Source of the DNA: Paralvinella palmiformis
Lineage: Eukaryota > Annelida > Polychaeta > Terebellida > Alvinellidae
Length of the DNA: 64,000 bases
Direction of reading: 5' to 3'
Assembly (NCBI GenBank): GCA_025642065.1
Contig: JAODUP010000307.1
Coordinates: 248,001-312,000 of the forward strand
The notes below the pieces were generated by a model that worked only from the letters and a program-made list of their open reading frames with translations, was not told the DNA's origin and made no database searches. Each line of letters starts with the position of its first letter. The first letter of the stretch is position 1. Positions 21,216-32,505 of the stretch are shown here, one piece after another. The translations under genes and the position numbers were made by a program.

Positions 21216-22671
21216 TTTAGAACAGATGGCAAGTATGGTGGAGGAAACCTTGCCAGTTGCCTGGCTGGATGAAAAATAGTCTTACTATAAAAAATGGAAT
21301 TCTTAAAACAGGAATCATTCTCGTAATCCGCAAAAAGCTTACTCCTGCACATCTGAATGAGGAAAGGGCCAGACATAGGCGGACAAAATGGCCTATTGTG
21401 ACCAGCATCTCAGTCTCAACATCAGAGCAACAACAAAAAAGGAGGCGTAGATCTACAGCTGTTAACAAACTGACAGTAGCTAGGGTATGTGAAGACACAT
21501 TCTTGCATTCCGTTCTTCCAATAATAACGCCACATTAGAAAGGAAGGAGTACACCAAGAAGATGCTGTGTGGTGTTCCACTTGTTCAGTTATTCTAATAT
21601 TCATATTTTCTAGTCAAATTCCTTATGATTGATAAACGTATGATTTGATATGTTATTTTAATGAAAAATATGTATTTGTATATGAATTGTTGTTGGGCTT
21701 ATTTTTCGTGTACGCATGTGTGTTTGTGTGCAAGCACGACTGTGTGTGAGTGTATGCAAGTTTATATATATGTGTCCACATGCTTATGATAATGTATGTA
21801 CATATGGAGATGCTTGTGTGTGTATGTGTATATCTGTATGTGTGTGTTATTAGCAATAAGAGAACACAATTGAATGTACAAAGCAATGTGTAATTTATTA
21901 ATGCATAATATTTATGTTAGCGAATTGATGGGCCTCTGGAAAGAAAACACCAATTGGTGGTCCGGAGTGCTTTGTGGGGGGGGGTCTTGGCTGGTCCACT
22001 GTGCGATAAATTTGAGTATCAGTATGGTGTACTTATGATTAAGTCTAGATATAGATCTATCTATTATGATTGATTATCTATAGTCAGTATTATAGTATAG
22101 ACATATTATCGCTCATGACGAACGGAATAAGTTTAGCAGAACGTAGGAGATTTATTATAAGCACACTTATAATTAATATCGTTATTAAGAGATATGCAAT
22201 AAACACAATGCCTAATATAATCTAGTTTGCCAAATGTTTACAATAATATACAACAATATAAACTCACATTTCAAGAGAACCACAAAAGTTAAAAAGTGTT
22301 CCCAATCATTACGACCTAATCAGAACCGTACCCTTATTGCAACGGTCTATTTTGATTGTTCGGCCTCCAATGGATTTCGACCCCATTTATACATCATGAT
22401 CATGAGTAGAATCTAATACAAACAACGAAGTGGCTACATGTACACGTACGCGTAGTCATTGTCTATAGAACGCTCTGTAAATGTTAACATTGACTAGTAG
22501 ATATATACATTTTTAGTTGAAATACATGAACATCTCATGATCGCCATGAATTATTGGGGTAACTGGTCAATATTATCAATTGATTTTCATTCTTTTCATG
22601 ACGTATGGGTATGAAAGAGGGATATCACACGAAAGTGCGACCATTCATTTCTAGTGTGGTCCCTTTTATTG
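21216..22671. other. Gene-free stretch
   Basis: TG-rich microsatellite at about 21710-21850. Open frames on both strands around 21217-21538 overlap each other and match nothing I recognise. Confidence 0.4.
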
Positions 22672-22832
22672 AGTGGTTGTTCATATATCCTCCCCCACCA
22701 TTAAAATTAAGGGAGCAGTACGGAAAGATGGAGACAAAATATCCCAAGGGTGGACATGTTACATTGCAGTTACCAACGCAACTGGCCGCCGTGTAATGTC
22801 CTATGTGATCCCATGGTGGCGCCACGTTCTCC
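22672..22832 (-). mobile_element. SINE family 3 tail fragment
   Basis: On - it contains GGATATTTTGTCTCC and ATCTTTCCGTACTGCTCCC, the tail motif also seen at 45690-45755 and 15790-15840. The head is absent. Confidence 0.5.
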
Positions 22833-22973
22833 TTAGCACCCAGCCGCCATATGTATAAATGCATGCAGACGACTGACCTATATATATTAGGCTGTGCTCA
22901 GTAAGCGATAGCCTGTGGTAAATTCCCAAACTACACAAACAAACCTATATATATATATATATATATACACACA

Positions 22974-23300
22974 GTGAGTTGCGGTGGACTAGCGGTTAAG
23001 CACCCGACACTTGGTGTCAACGGTCACAGGTTCGAGCCCAGCAAGAGGTCTAAACTTTTCCAGAGATTAATTTCTCGGCTCACAACATCGTGGGTGGTTG
23101 AGGAGAATCCACAGGCTGTCGCTTAATCAGCACAGTCTCCATTGTGCTGGGGGAGGGGTCCCCTTTATATACTGGTTTAGATGTGTGGGAGGAGTTTTTA
23201 GTGAAGGATTGTTCTGGACTCAGCCAAGTCAGCGGTGATTGGACCAGGTGACCATGTGGGGTCTACCGGACAACAACACTGACGGTGCTGAGGGGATAAT
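22974..23300 (+). mobile_element. tRNA-derived SINE family 3
   Basis: The head has TGGACTAGCGGTTAAGCAC (A box) and GGTTCGAGCCC (B box), as in the internal promoter for RNA polymerase III. The body has AATTTCTCGGCTCACAACAT and GAATCCACAGGCTGTCGC. It stops near a TA microsatellite at 23308. It is not a tRNA gene: the acceptor stem does not close. Confidence 0.75.
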
Positions 23301-23305
23301 TAATT

Positions 23306-23343
<38 letters not shown>

Positions 23344-23347
<4 letters not shown>

Positions 23348-24129
23348 TTTATAAAAAAATTACAGTTTCGAGTAGAGTTTCTAGAATTCATAGGAATAAA
23401 GTAGATTCGAGACTACATGAAGCTTCGGAGTTTTGAAAGAGACTGGTTAGCTAAAGCTGAGATCCGGGACGGATCTCAGCACTTTTCATTATATGATTAT
23501 ATAAATCTTTTTTTTTGGTGTGAGTTATATGGTTTCGTCTCGTGGATACTATATATATATATATTTTGTTTAGGCATTAGGCATAGCTACAAATATTCAT
23601 AACTTGGTTAGTTATAGTTAATTTAGATGGTTTGATTGTGGCATTTGTTGGTGACTGTATATCGTATGACGTATCTCTTCCGCACATAACACCCCGCACG
23701 CGTTACATAAGCTGTAATATTGAAACGAAGACAGTTTTGTCAATATTTTCATTACATTAAAATTGAACTTGCTGACGTTGCACATTTATACAATAACAAA
23801 TAAAAATTAAATTAGTCTAATAATAATTATAATAGATAGTCCTATCCCATCGATAAATGTTTATCTTCACTAGTCTATCTCTTCTTTCCCACTGGAGAAA
23901 TCAGTAGCACATAACCAGTTTAGCAGTTTTCTGCAATCTCAGCCTATTCCGGAGTTTTGTTTAAATCACTCCAAATTTGACAATACCCTTTGAATAGCAG
24001 CTGAACATGACATGAGATTATGTCCTATAGTACACATATCAAAACTAACAGTGACTGATCTATGAACACATGCATGACCACCACACTGTAGGCTTAGTCT
24101 TGGTTGTAACAGATTGATGGAGTAATGCT
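23344..24129. other. Gene-free stretch
   Basis: AT-rich; no feature recognised. Confidence 0.4.
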
Positions 24130-24461
24130 CTAGGTAATGACAAAGAGTCTGACATAAAGCTCAGGTAAAAGATCAAGGATTTGTTTCAAGTAGTTTATTG
24201 ACGTGGTCAAGGTAGTAACATCCTGCCATGATACACAGGGTGTAGCAAGTTTGCCAGAAATTGATGTTGGATCGTGGCCTGCTTGAAACGATGTTTGAGC
24301 TTCTTCTCGTGTCGCTTCAAATCTGGACACTGAAGTATGGCGAGCCATTGCTCGCAGGCATGCGCAATGGTGGATGTGTCTGAGTGAAGTGTATCCAATG
24401 CCTTGGAAATAGGGGATAGCTGCTGCAGAAGATTCTTGACCTCATTGAACATAGAAGACAC
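24130..24461 (-). pseudogene. hAT-like transposase fragment
   Basis: On - a frame of 84 codons gives LSPISKALDTLHSD, then FLANLLHPVYHGR, followed by a frame change into ELYVRLF. The order 'PI..AL..L..D' then 'FLAN.L.P.Y.G' fits the region before the C-terminal dimer domain of hAT transposases. Catalytic and dimerisation parts are not seen. hAT-type termini lie just upstream (24859, 25024). Assignment is moderate; a domesticated gene exon is the alternative. Confidence 0.45.
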
Positions 24462-24783
24462 TGTGGGGGATTATCAATCGGAGCAGATGAGAATTACTAG
24501 TTATTCTTGATATGTAAACATGTTCTAATACCACAATGTTTTGATACTAATAAATCACTATCATACAGTGCTATGTGCCAAAGTTGATATAACAAACCAA
24601 TTAAATCTTAACTAGTTCTTGTTTTTCTTAAAACTCTATTGTTAAATAGATGAATAAATTAATTCTTAATTGTCTCCCCCGTATGAATGTACTCGGTGGA
24701 TATTATGGTTTACATGTCGATATGCCACCACACCATAAAATAAACACATCTGGGAGTCTCTCTCCTATTTCCTCATTTTCTGC

Positions 24784-25024
24784 CAAATTTCCAGGGCAGA
24801 AAGGTCTTTCTCCTCCTGGCAGGGGAGAAATACTTTTCTGCCGGGGAAAAGGCCAACCCTGATTTGAACTAATAATGTGCAAATTAATATCTTTTAAACA
24901 GGTTCTTGTATGTAATATGACCTTATCAAAAGGGATTTATGAATTGACCAGTAAAGGGCAGTTTTAACCAGTATTGACCACTGGTCTGGTCAATATTATT
25001 GACCAGTCTTTTGCCAACCCCGCT
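24784..25024. repeat. Two hAT-type right termini in tandem
   Basis: The sequence ends GGCCAACCCTG at 24859-24860, after a stretch with repeated TTTCTGCC/GGGGAGAAA. A second end, TTTGCCAACCCCGCTG, occurs at 25024 after ACCAGT-rich inverted motifs. CAGGGTTGGC-type ends are common in hAT elements. Left partners were not found. Confidence 0.4.
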
Positions 25025-25679
25025 GGATCATGTATTAAAAATGAACTGAAAATCTGGTTGTTCATTAATTATATTTACATTGGTTTAGGAAATGATATTG
25101 GATACATAAAATATGTCATATTTATCTCTGTGCTACAGGTAACTATAAAATATGATCCGTGGCATTCAAATTTATCTTGAGATCATTTGCATCAATTAAC
25201 GATGCTTGGAAACAACTCGGCTCATCTGAACTCTAAGTCGGTTAAACAATTGCCACATTACGGGATGAACTATCCCCCTGGACGCAATATATAATGTCTC
25301 AAAATCCAGTTTGTGAGTGCTAAAAATAATTTGCTCCCACAAATGAAACAAAGTGAATGAAAAACCGGTTCCCTCTTTTACATGTCCACATTTTCTTAAT
25401 TCAAGGCATGAACTAAACTAGAATTTGTGTTATTAAATTATTAATTTATTTAATAAACATCATATACAGATACAAGTGATAAGCATCATATTGATAAAGG
25501 GAAAGCTAAAATAATAACTGAATTAATGAATAAAATCGAGATAAATAAAGCTAATTATAAAAATAATAAAAAGCAATCCAATATGGGAATATAATATAAA
25601 CACCTATATAACCATACACACCTTCTATAATGATAATAATAATTAACAAAATATGATAAAATACCAATAATGATTAAAC

Positions 25680-26024
25680 CAGGGTTGGAATTATTTTTTT
25701 TTTGAATAAATGAATTTTTCTTTCTATTAAATCGGATTTTTTCGATCAAATTGATTTATTGGATTTTTTCAACATTCTAGCAATCTCATAAGAAATAATA
25801 TGTAATTCTGAAAATAAATAAATATATGGAATATCATAATATACCCAATAGGCTGAACAATTCTTTCTTAGCATTTCTAAAGAATTAAAGCAAAGCTGTT
25901 CTGTACAAATTTAAACTTTATTTTTAAAATACATACAGTTTATCAAGTATAATCTGAAAAAATCAATATCTTGATTTTTTCATGCAATGATTTAATCAAT
26001 TTGATTAAATCAACACCAACCCTG
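25680..26024. mobile_element. hAT-type MITE, 345 bp
   Basis: It begins CAGGGTTGGAATT and ends ...ACACCAACCCTG, so CAGGGTTGG is a perfect terminal inverted repeat, with AATCNNATT sub-terminal motifs. Flanks are GATTAAAC (25672-25679) and GATTAAGT (26025-26032): six of eight bases agree, consistent with an aged 8-bp target duplication. No coding capacity. Confidence 0.78.
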
Positions 26025-26221
26025 GATTAAGTCCATTAATAGATCTAAGAGATGCATGATAAATCATAGATCAAATCTCGATTGTTACATATGTTTATAG
26101 AAACTTTCTCCAGGAAGGGACATTTAAATGTCCCAGGAGTGATGAGTCACATAAAGTAAACAAAACGGCTACAAACTAACATATACCACTATTATAATAC
26201 TGAAAAGACTCAATTAAAATA

Positions 26222-26486
26222 TTTGCCCTCATGGGTAGAGCATGAGACTATTTACCTATGGCTATGGTCATTATGTGTGGGAGGTTGCACGTTCGCGCCT
26301 TGGCCGTGGCACTATAGGCATGGCAACTGATAAGGTTTTCCCCATCGAGCATGTCATATATTCTAAATTTATTTATAATTAGTCTCCGTGGGGAAGCTAT
26401 AAATTACACACCATATGAATCTCCCTCATTTGAGGTTGCCAGCCACGTTAATAACTGCCATTTCGGCCATTGTTATTATTATTATT
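26222..26486 (+). mobile_element. tRNA-derived SINE family 2, full-length
   Basis: The head GGGTAGAGCATGAGAC resembles an A box, and GGTTGCACGTTCGCGCC a B box. The body ends AACTGCCATTTCGGCC followed by a (TTA)n tail. A truncated inverted relative lies at 21088-21215. Confidence 0.75.
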
Positions 26487-26527
26487 GTTGACATACAGCA
26501 TCTGATTCACTTGCTTCACTGGATAAT

Positions 26528-26533
26528 TTTATT
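26528..26533 (-). promoter_or_regulatory. Candidate polyadenylation signal of TRIM-A
   Basis: TTTATT on + (AATAAA on -) about 65 bases past the TRIM-A stop codon. Confidence 0.5.
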
Positions 26534-26596
26534 TTGCATTCTCAATAATAAAATGAACCAAAAATTCGAAAATAATTCAATTAAGATTGATTTGTT

Positions 26597-28814
26597 TTAA
26601 AAACGATATACAAATAGATTATTTTCTTTAATGACAGCCAAGAAACTGTTACCAAATATTCCAATACGATCCACATTTCCATTGACTTTCAGTATCTCCT
26701 TGATGTACTTACCATACTGATCAAACTCCATTATAATATTGTTCTTACTATCAGTTACTAATATATTACAATTTGGAGTAAGACAAACACCACCAAAACA
26801 TTCATCTGCCTTGCTGATAACCGAGTTCATTATCTTGCCATCTAAATCAAAAACAGTAATATCATTTTCCGAACAGACAATTAATCTATCATCTTTATCT
26901 ACACAAATCCCTCTTACAGCAGATGCTGTTGATCTCTTCCAAACATTGCATCCCTTTAAGTCATATTTTAAGAGAATGGGTAGCGAAGAGCTCACCAGAA
27001 TCTCTCCATTTGATGTAACAGCTACGCAATTTGGCTGTGAACAGATCTCGTATTCGAGCTTGCGCCATTTGTTTTTATTCGCAGTATATACCTGCAACGA
27101 ACCAGGAGACGCGGGTTGCGTTTGTACAACTGCTACAGTTTTGCCTTCCCTGCCTACCGAGATGCCTGTGATATTACATATTCGCCTACGGGACAGACTG
27201 TGCTCAACTTGAGTTCCATTCTTGTCATACACGATCAGACCGTATTCGTCTAAAGCTACCAAGAGGTTACCATTTGGGAATGGAGCAATATCTGTAACAC
27301 AACCTCCCTCCTCCAAATGCCACATCACAAACGGCTGACCAACTTCTGTATAAAATTAATGACAATATCTTTTACTTAGACAACCTTCTAAATGCTTTTT
27401 GCTGCGTCATCATTTTTAAAAAGATAATAATTTTGCCTAGAAACTCTGAAACAAGGATCAATACTTAATAGTCAATGATTTAAAAAAATTATCAGTTGAA
27501 AATTAGACAAAAGTTTGCATTATGATTGTAATAAAGTAGGTTCCATTTAGGATGATAATGTTATTACCTTCTCTACTGTTAGTCTCAAAAGAGAGATCTT
27601 CTTCATCTGGAAATAATGTCAATCACTAATGTTTAAAATGATGCTTACAGTGATGTTTACAAAATAGAAATACATGGTTAGCCTAACGTGGAATGATATG
27701 TTATTATTAATCTGCAGATAATGCTGAATGTGTCATTACCTTCATCCGCTTCATCATCAAAAGAAGACACTTCTGTGATCAATCCGAGTGAAGGTTCTCT
27801 CTGTTCGGGAATAAACTTCACATCTGTCAGTCTATCTATGGAAGTGTCTATGGAAGTGTCAAAATCAGGAATTTTACTTTTCATATCTGAAACTATATTC
27901 TCAATTGCGGCAAATTCAGCTCCAGGAACCTCCTTCAAGGGACTTTTCCATTTGTCACTCTCTATTCGGAGTTCACAAATAGATTTTTTTGCATCTTCAA
28001 GGCTTTGTCTGTATATAACTAATTCTTCAGTCACTCTATCAGAATGTTCTTGAAGTTGGGAACAGAGTGATTGATATTGTGTTTCTAATTTCTGCATCAA
28101 GTTTCTGTGATGAGAGTCTAAGGTTTCTTTTGTGTTCTGCATGCCTTCTTTAAACTCTGTTCTAAAGTTATCCAGTTTCATCAACAGTGAATCAATTGTT
28201 TGCTCTTTGGTGTTCAATTCCTCTCTCAGTCTTTCCAGTTCTCCATCCAGATGATCTGTCAAGTGGTAGATGTTATGATTCCAATGTTTATGTAATGCAC
28301 AGTGGGTGCATACAGCCTTTCCGCAGTCGACGCAGAAAGCATAGACATGTTTCTCGTGTTCTTCACATAGTAAGTAGCGTATGGTCGAAGATGAAATTGG
28401 CAGGTGAGCGTGATCATTAAATATGGAGTGGTGTCTTTGTTTACAAGATTCACACATGGCCATTTGACACTGAAAGCAATAACTAACAACCTGAGATTTC
28501 AGGGTCCTGGTTACGCAGATCTTACAGGTGTTGAGTTCTCCCAGCAAATCACTCATAAGGGCCTTAATTGAATGGATATGAAAAAAATGTGGTAACGCTG
28601 CCACGTTTCTTCCGGCAATCTTGGCTTGTTTATGACATGTCGGACATCTGATTATGCATTGATCAAACAAAAGCGTGTCTGTTTCCTCCCTCACCATCTT
28701 CTCTAAACACTGGCGACAAAAGGCATGAAGACAAGGCAGACATCTTGGATCTTGTTTATTCAAATTCTGCCTGCATCTGTTACACGTTTGTAACTCTGAT
28801 AGTTTCCTCAACAT
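26597..28814 (-). CDS. TRIM-A: RING/B-box/coiled-coil/beta-propeller protein
   Basis: Coding exons 28814-27740, 27606-27568 (39 nt) and 27345-26597 give 620 aa; all junctions are phase 1 with GT-AG borders. RING C3HC4: C11, C14, C28, H30, C33, C36, C57, C60. B-box 1-like cysteines span 97-124. B-box 2 spans 150-180 (CEEH, CVDCGK, CTHC, HWNH). A coiled coil runs from about 190 to 300. The micro-exon (359-371) is acidic, and 372-620 forms repeated blades (PNGNLLVA, GEILVSS, DRLIVC, CNILVT) like NHL/WD-type propellers of TRIM2/3/56/71-like proteins. Family role: cytoplasmic E3 ubiquitin ligases, some binding RNA or acting in innate defence; the substrate here is unknown. ATG follows a splice acceptor at 28829, so a non-coding first exon lies upstream (donor at 29861). 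It is an inverted paralogue of TRIM-B. Confidence 0.9.
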
Positions 28815-29064
28815 TGCTGTTATCTTCTCTGAAATATTGACTAGTTATTACGACAAGATAACTTTATGATCATTTTGGAAGGATTAAATGAATTCATTAT
28901 GGATATTCTCAAAATAAGTATTAGACAATATTCAATATGTGTACTAAAAAATATATATATATAATTTGTTTTCTATTTAGGTAGTAGTCGTTTAGTCATA
29001 ATTCTATAACAATTATAAACATCACGAAAACCTGAGCCCACGACTTTATTATATGTAACATAAA

Positions 29065-29103
29065 ACACACACACACACATATATATATGTGTGTGTGTGT
29101 GTG
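29065..29103. repeat. (CA)n(TA)n(TG)n perfect hairpin
   Basis: CA repeats, a TA centre and TG repeats make a fully self-complementary 39-base stretch in the TRIM-A 5' intron; it could extrude as a cruciform. Confidence 0.85.
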
Positions 29104-29448
29104 ATAATGACAGTTATCTATATATTGATGGTTGTAGCTATATCTGATATGGATTGATATTGAGAAAAACCCGTAGACCGAAATAAGTAATTATCTTAAC
29201 CGCTTCATATAACAATTGATCCCGCTCCCCCCCCCCAGTCAAGAATTTCTTTCTTGTTTTGTCAAGATCAACTGCAGACACAAATCACAATATTTACGTC
29301 ATGTAGCCTTATATAGTATATGCCTATGGTAGTGTTTATGTTTGTACTTACATTATATCTTCGGATTAGACGCTATTGGCAAATCAGTCAATTTTAAATC
29401 TATAGTAACCACAGCTTGAGTAACCTGAACAGGTCTACTCGTGCATAA

Positions 29449-29563
29449 TAATGATGATGATGTTTTACGGCCACTTTTGTGCACAAGGTAGGCTAAATGG
29501 GCCGAGCGACCTCCAGAGTTAATGAGACGACGTGAAAGACGAAACAACCTTCAGATATGCCCT
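29449..29563 (-). mobile_element. SINE family 1, 5'-truncated, 13-bp target duplication
   Basis: It shares the body of the SINE at 10917-11100 (TTTTACGGCCACTTTTGTGC, GGCCGAGCGACCTCC, CAGATATGCCC on +) but lacks the tRNA head. Flanks TACTCGTGCATAA (29436-29448) and TACTCGTGTATAA (29564-29576) differ at one base. It lies in the 5' intron of TRIM-A. Confidence 0.88.
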
Positions 29564-29861
29564 TACTCGTGTATAACACGAAGCCTTTCGATAGTGGAAA
29601 ATTCTGAATGGAAATTCCTATTTAAATTTTCTCCTACAAATCGTCCCAGTATTTAACGTTTCAACACGTAGATAGGAGGATTACTTCAATACAACATGAA
29701 TTAAAAACGTGTCTGTGTAACGTCTAGATCTATTATTAATTACTGATATAAGCTCTTCTAAATAAAAAAGGTAATCTACAAACTGAACTTATGTAATCAA
29801 ATTCCATGAGACATTGTTTAAAGGGACAAAATGTTGTAATACGAATATAGCTACTACTTAC

Positions 29862-29905
29862 CTGTATTGTGGAAATTTCCACACGGCGACTGCTATCACC
29901 TATTG
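29862..29905 (-). other. Candidate non-coding first exon end of TRIM-A
   Basis: On - the sequence ACAATACAG is followed by GTAAGTAG, a strong splice donor at 29861. It pairs naturally with the acceptor TATTTCAG at 28829, just before the TRIM-A ATG. The 5' boundary is unknown. Confidence 0.5.
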
Positions 29906-29990
29906 ATCACAAGAAAGGCAGGTTACGTAATTTAATCGCGAAATTGGGGTAAGTAGCTTATAGCCTACCTGTTGTGCGCATGCAGCTTAC

Positions 29991-32505
29991 TTAGTACAGG
30001 ATGTTGACTATCTGACCTCTGTCTTTATCAAGGTCAGAAATGATTGAGTTTGGGGTTTTGTTCCGCACAGGTATTGTTCGTGGAAAGAATGAGTTCTTAA
30101 AGGCCGGAGTTCGTGCTGCATACAGTTTAAACTTATCATTATTAACTGACCTCGTCCTTGTGCTACCTCGTGTGATGTACTCCTCTAGTGGTATCGCCAC
30201 CCTGCCGCCAACTATCTTGTTCATTAGATTGAGTCGTGCTTTCTCCTGTCTGGATTCCAGTGATTTCCAGTCTAATTTATTGATCATATCAGTCACACTA
30301 GCAGTACGTCTGTAGTTATTTGAAACAAATCTAGCACCCTTCCGTTGGACCGTTCCAACTAATTGAGTGTCTTTGGCTAAGTGTGGATCCCACACCACTG
30401 CGCCGTACTCGACATGTGATCTGATCAGTGAAAAGTATGCTAGTTCCCGTAGTTAGCTAGGACATCTATTTAAGTTGCGTCGTAAAAAAAAACGATCATT
30501 CGGTTTGCCTCAGATGTTGTTGTTGCAATATGTCACTCCCATCTAAGGTCGTTTGATATTGTGATTCCCAGGTATTGAGTATCATGGACTTGCTTTAAAA
30601 TGGATCCACATAGACTATAGAAGTGTTGAGGTGGGTTCTTGTTGTTAGCTCTTGTCATGATAAAGCATTTCTGTGGGTTATATTTCATACCCCAGGTGTC
30701 AGCCCATTGGGAGAGGGCTGCAAGATCTTGATCCAATAAGTATTGGTCCCTCGAGTCCATGATGGGTCTGTAAATAAGGCAATCATCGGCAAAGAGTCGT
30801 AACTGAGATTTGACGACAGATGGTAGGTCGTTTATGAATAGTAAAAATAGCAGTGGACCTAGAACGGTCCCCTGGGGAACGCCAGACGCCACGTATATTT
30901 TGTCTGAATGCTCACCATTGACTACGACTCTCTGGTGGGGTGATGTGAGGAAGTTACTGATCCAGCTATGTAGGTCCCCATTAACCCCATAATGGGAGAT
31001 TTTATGGAGTAGTTTGTTACGTGGAACAATGTCGAAGGCTTTGCTTAGGTCTAAAATGGCGACATCGATTGTGATCTTCTTATCAAAATATGACATAAGG
31101 TCATGAAGAGTGATTATCAGCTGTGATTCACATGAGTGACGTTTTCTAAATCCATGCTGCATGGGTGTTAATATGTTGTATTTATCCAAATGAGCATGTA
31201 TATGGGAACATACTATATGCTCTAGGAGTTTGCAACAAACACATGTGAGCGAGACAGGTCTATAATTTACTGCCTTGTGGCGATCCCCCTTCTTGAAGAT
31301 AGGCGTCACGTTTGCATTGCGCCAGTCCTCCGGTAGAGTGTTGGTTTCAATCGATTGTTGGAATAGCATGGTAAGTACTGGTGCTAGCTGATTGGCCAGT
31401 TCTTTAAGTACTCTGTTGGGCAGTCCGTCCGGGCCAGAGGCTTTGTTTACCTTGAGCTGTGTGAGTAGTTTGTGCGTGCCATGCACGTCAATGGACAGCC
31501 GTGGTATATCCGGATATTGGTCACCTTCCAGGGCAGGGATATTGGTGGTATTATCCCCTTTGGTAAACACTGACTCAAACTATTCATTTAATATGCGTGC
31601 CTTAGCTTGGCTACTAGTGTGGAGTGTACCTTTGTCGAGGATGGGTGCTACCTCTACTGAATCTTGTCGTTTAGCCTTGACGTACTTCCAGAACGGTTTG
31701 TTGTCATTTGAGGACAATCCTTTCAGTAGGATGTCGTTCATATGCGTCCATTCAGCTTTCCGTAGAGCCTTCTGTGTTTCTCGTTTACATGTTTTGTATT
31801 TAGCCCAAAGTTCAGGTTGTTTAGTTTTTCTGGCTTTAAAGTAAAGTTTATTTTTCTTATTTATTGCCTTCCGGAGTTGTGGTGTTAGCCAGGGAAGTGT
31901 TAGTCTGTTTGGTGACATTTTAGAGGGCACATGTTTAGAAATGATATCAAGCACATGAGATTTAAATCGTGTCCAATTTCTGTCCACACTTTGTTGTTTC
32001 CAATCTCCTGACAAGAATGTGCTCATGAATGTGCTTGCATCCTCCCTGGCAGCATCCCAGTTTGCCTTGGAATATTGGAATATTTTCCTTGGTGGCTTCT
32101 TCTGTAGCACTGGCTTAATGATGGAATCCGTTACAATCCTATCATGATCTGAGATACCAGGGATGGTGTAAATTCCCTTCAGTAGACCTGGATTGTTGGT
32201 AAAATACAAGTCAAGAGTGTTATTTTCTCGAGATGGTACCCCGCTGCAACTGGCTCAAGCCAAATTCTGTGGTGAGGTTCAGTAAAGCTTGAGAGAGTGT
32301 TTTGTGGGTGCAGCTGTCTCTGGTCGTGTGGCTGTCCCAGTTTATACCGCTGGCGTTAAAATCACCCCAAAATGTTATCAACTTCTCTTTAGTGGTCGAT
32401 AGATGACTCAGTGTGGTTGATAGTCCAGCAAATGGATCATGTGTTACATTGGGTGGGTCCCGATAATTACATCCGAGAAATAAAACAGTAGTTCAGGATG
32501 AATAA
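29991..32505 (-). mobile_element. CR1/Jockey-like LINE, near full ORF2 with few breaks, 5'-truncated
   Basis: Reading on -: the end of the endonuclease (WGDFNASGINWDSH near 32350; GISDHDRI near 32150), a linker (WLTPQLRKAINKKNKLYF), reverse transcriptase (SGPDGLPN, RPVSLT, QHGFRKRHSC, DLSKAFDIVP, GVPQGTVLGPLLF, LFADDC, YLGITI) and a C-terminal region ending at 29991. Breaks seen: a frame change near 32228, an in-frame TAG at 31582-31580, another in-frame stop near 30455 and a frame change at an A-run near 30485. Similarity fades near 32505, so the 5' end is lost. It sits between TRIM-A and TRIM-B and is the youngest-looking LINE here. Confidence 0.9.

Noticed and set aside
22974..23060. Possible tRNA gene (A and B boxes), likewise at 45474 and 26222
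   Set aside because: Cloverleaf stems do not close and each is followed by a shared SINE body, so these are SINE heads.
27721..28053. 110-codon open frame antisense to TRIM-A, with an identical one at 36765-37097 antisense to TRIM-B
   Set aside because: It is the mirror of the conserved coiled-coil region; it exists twice only because the sense strands are near-identical.
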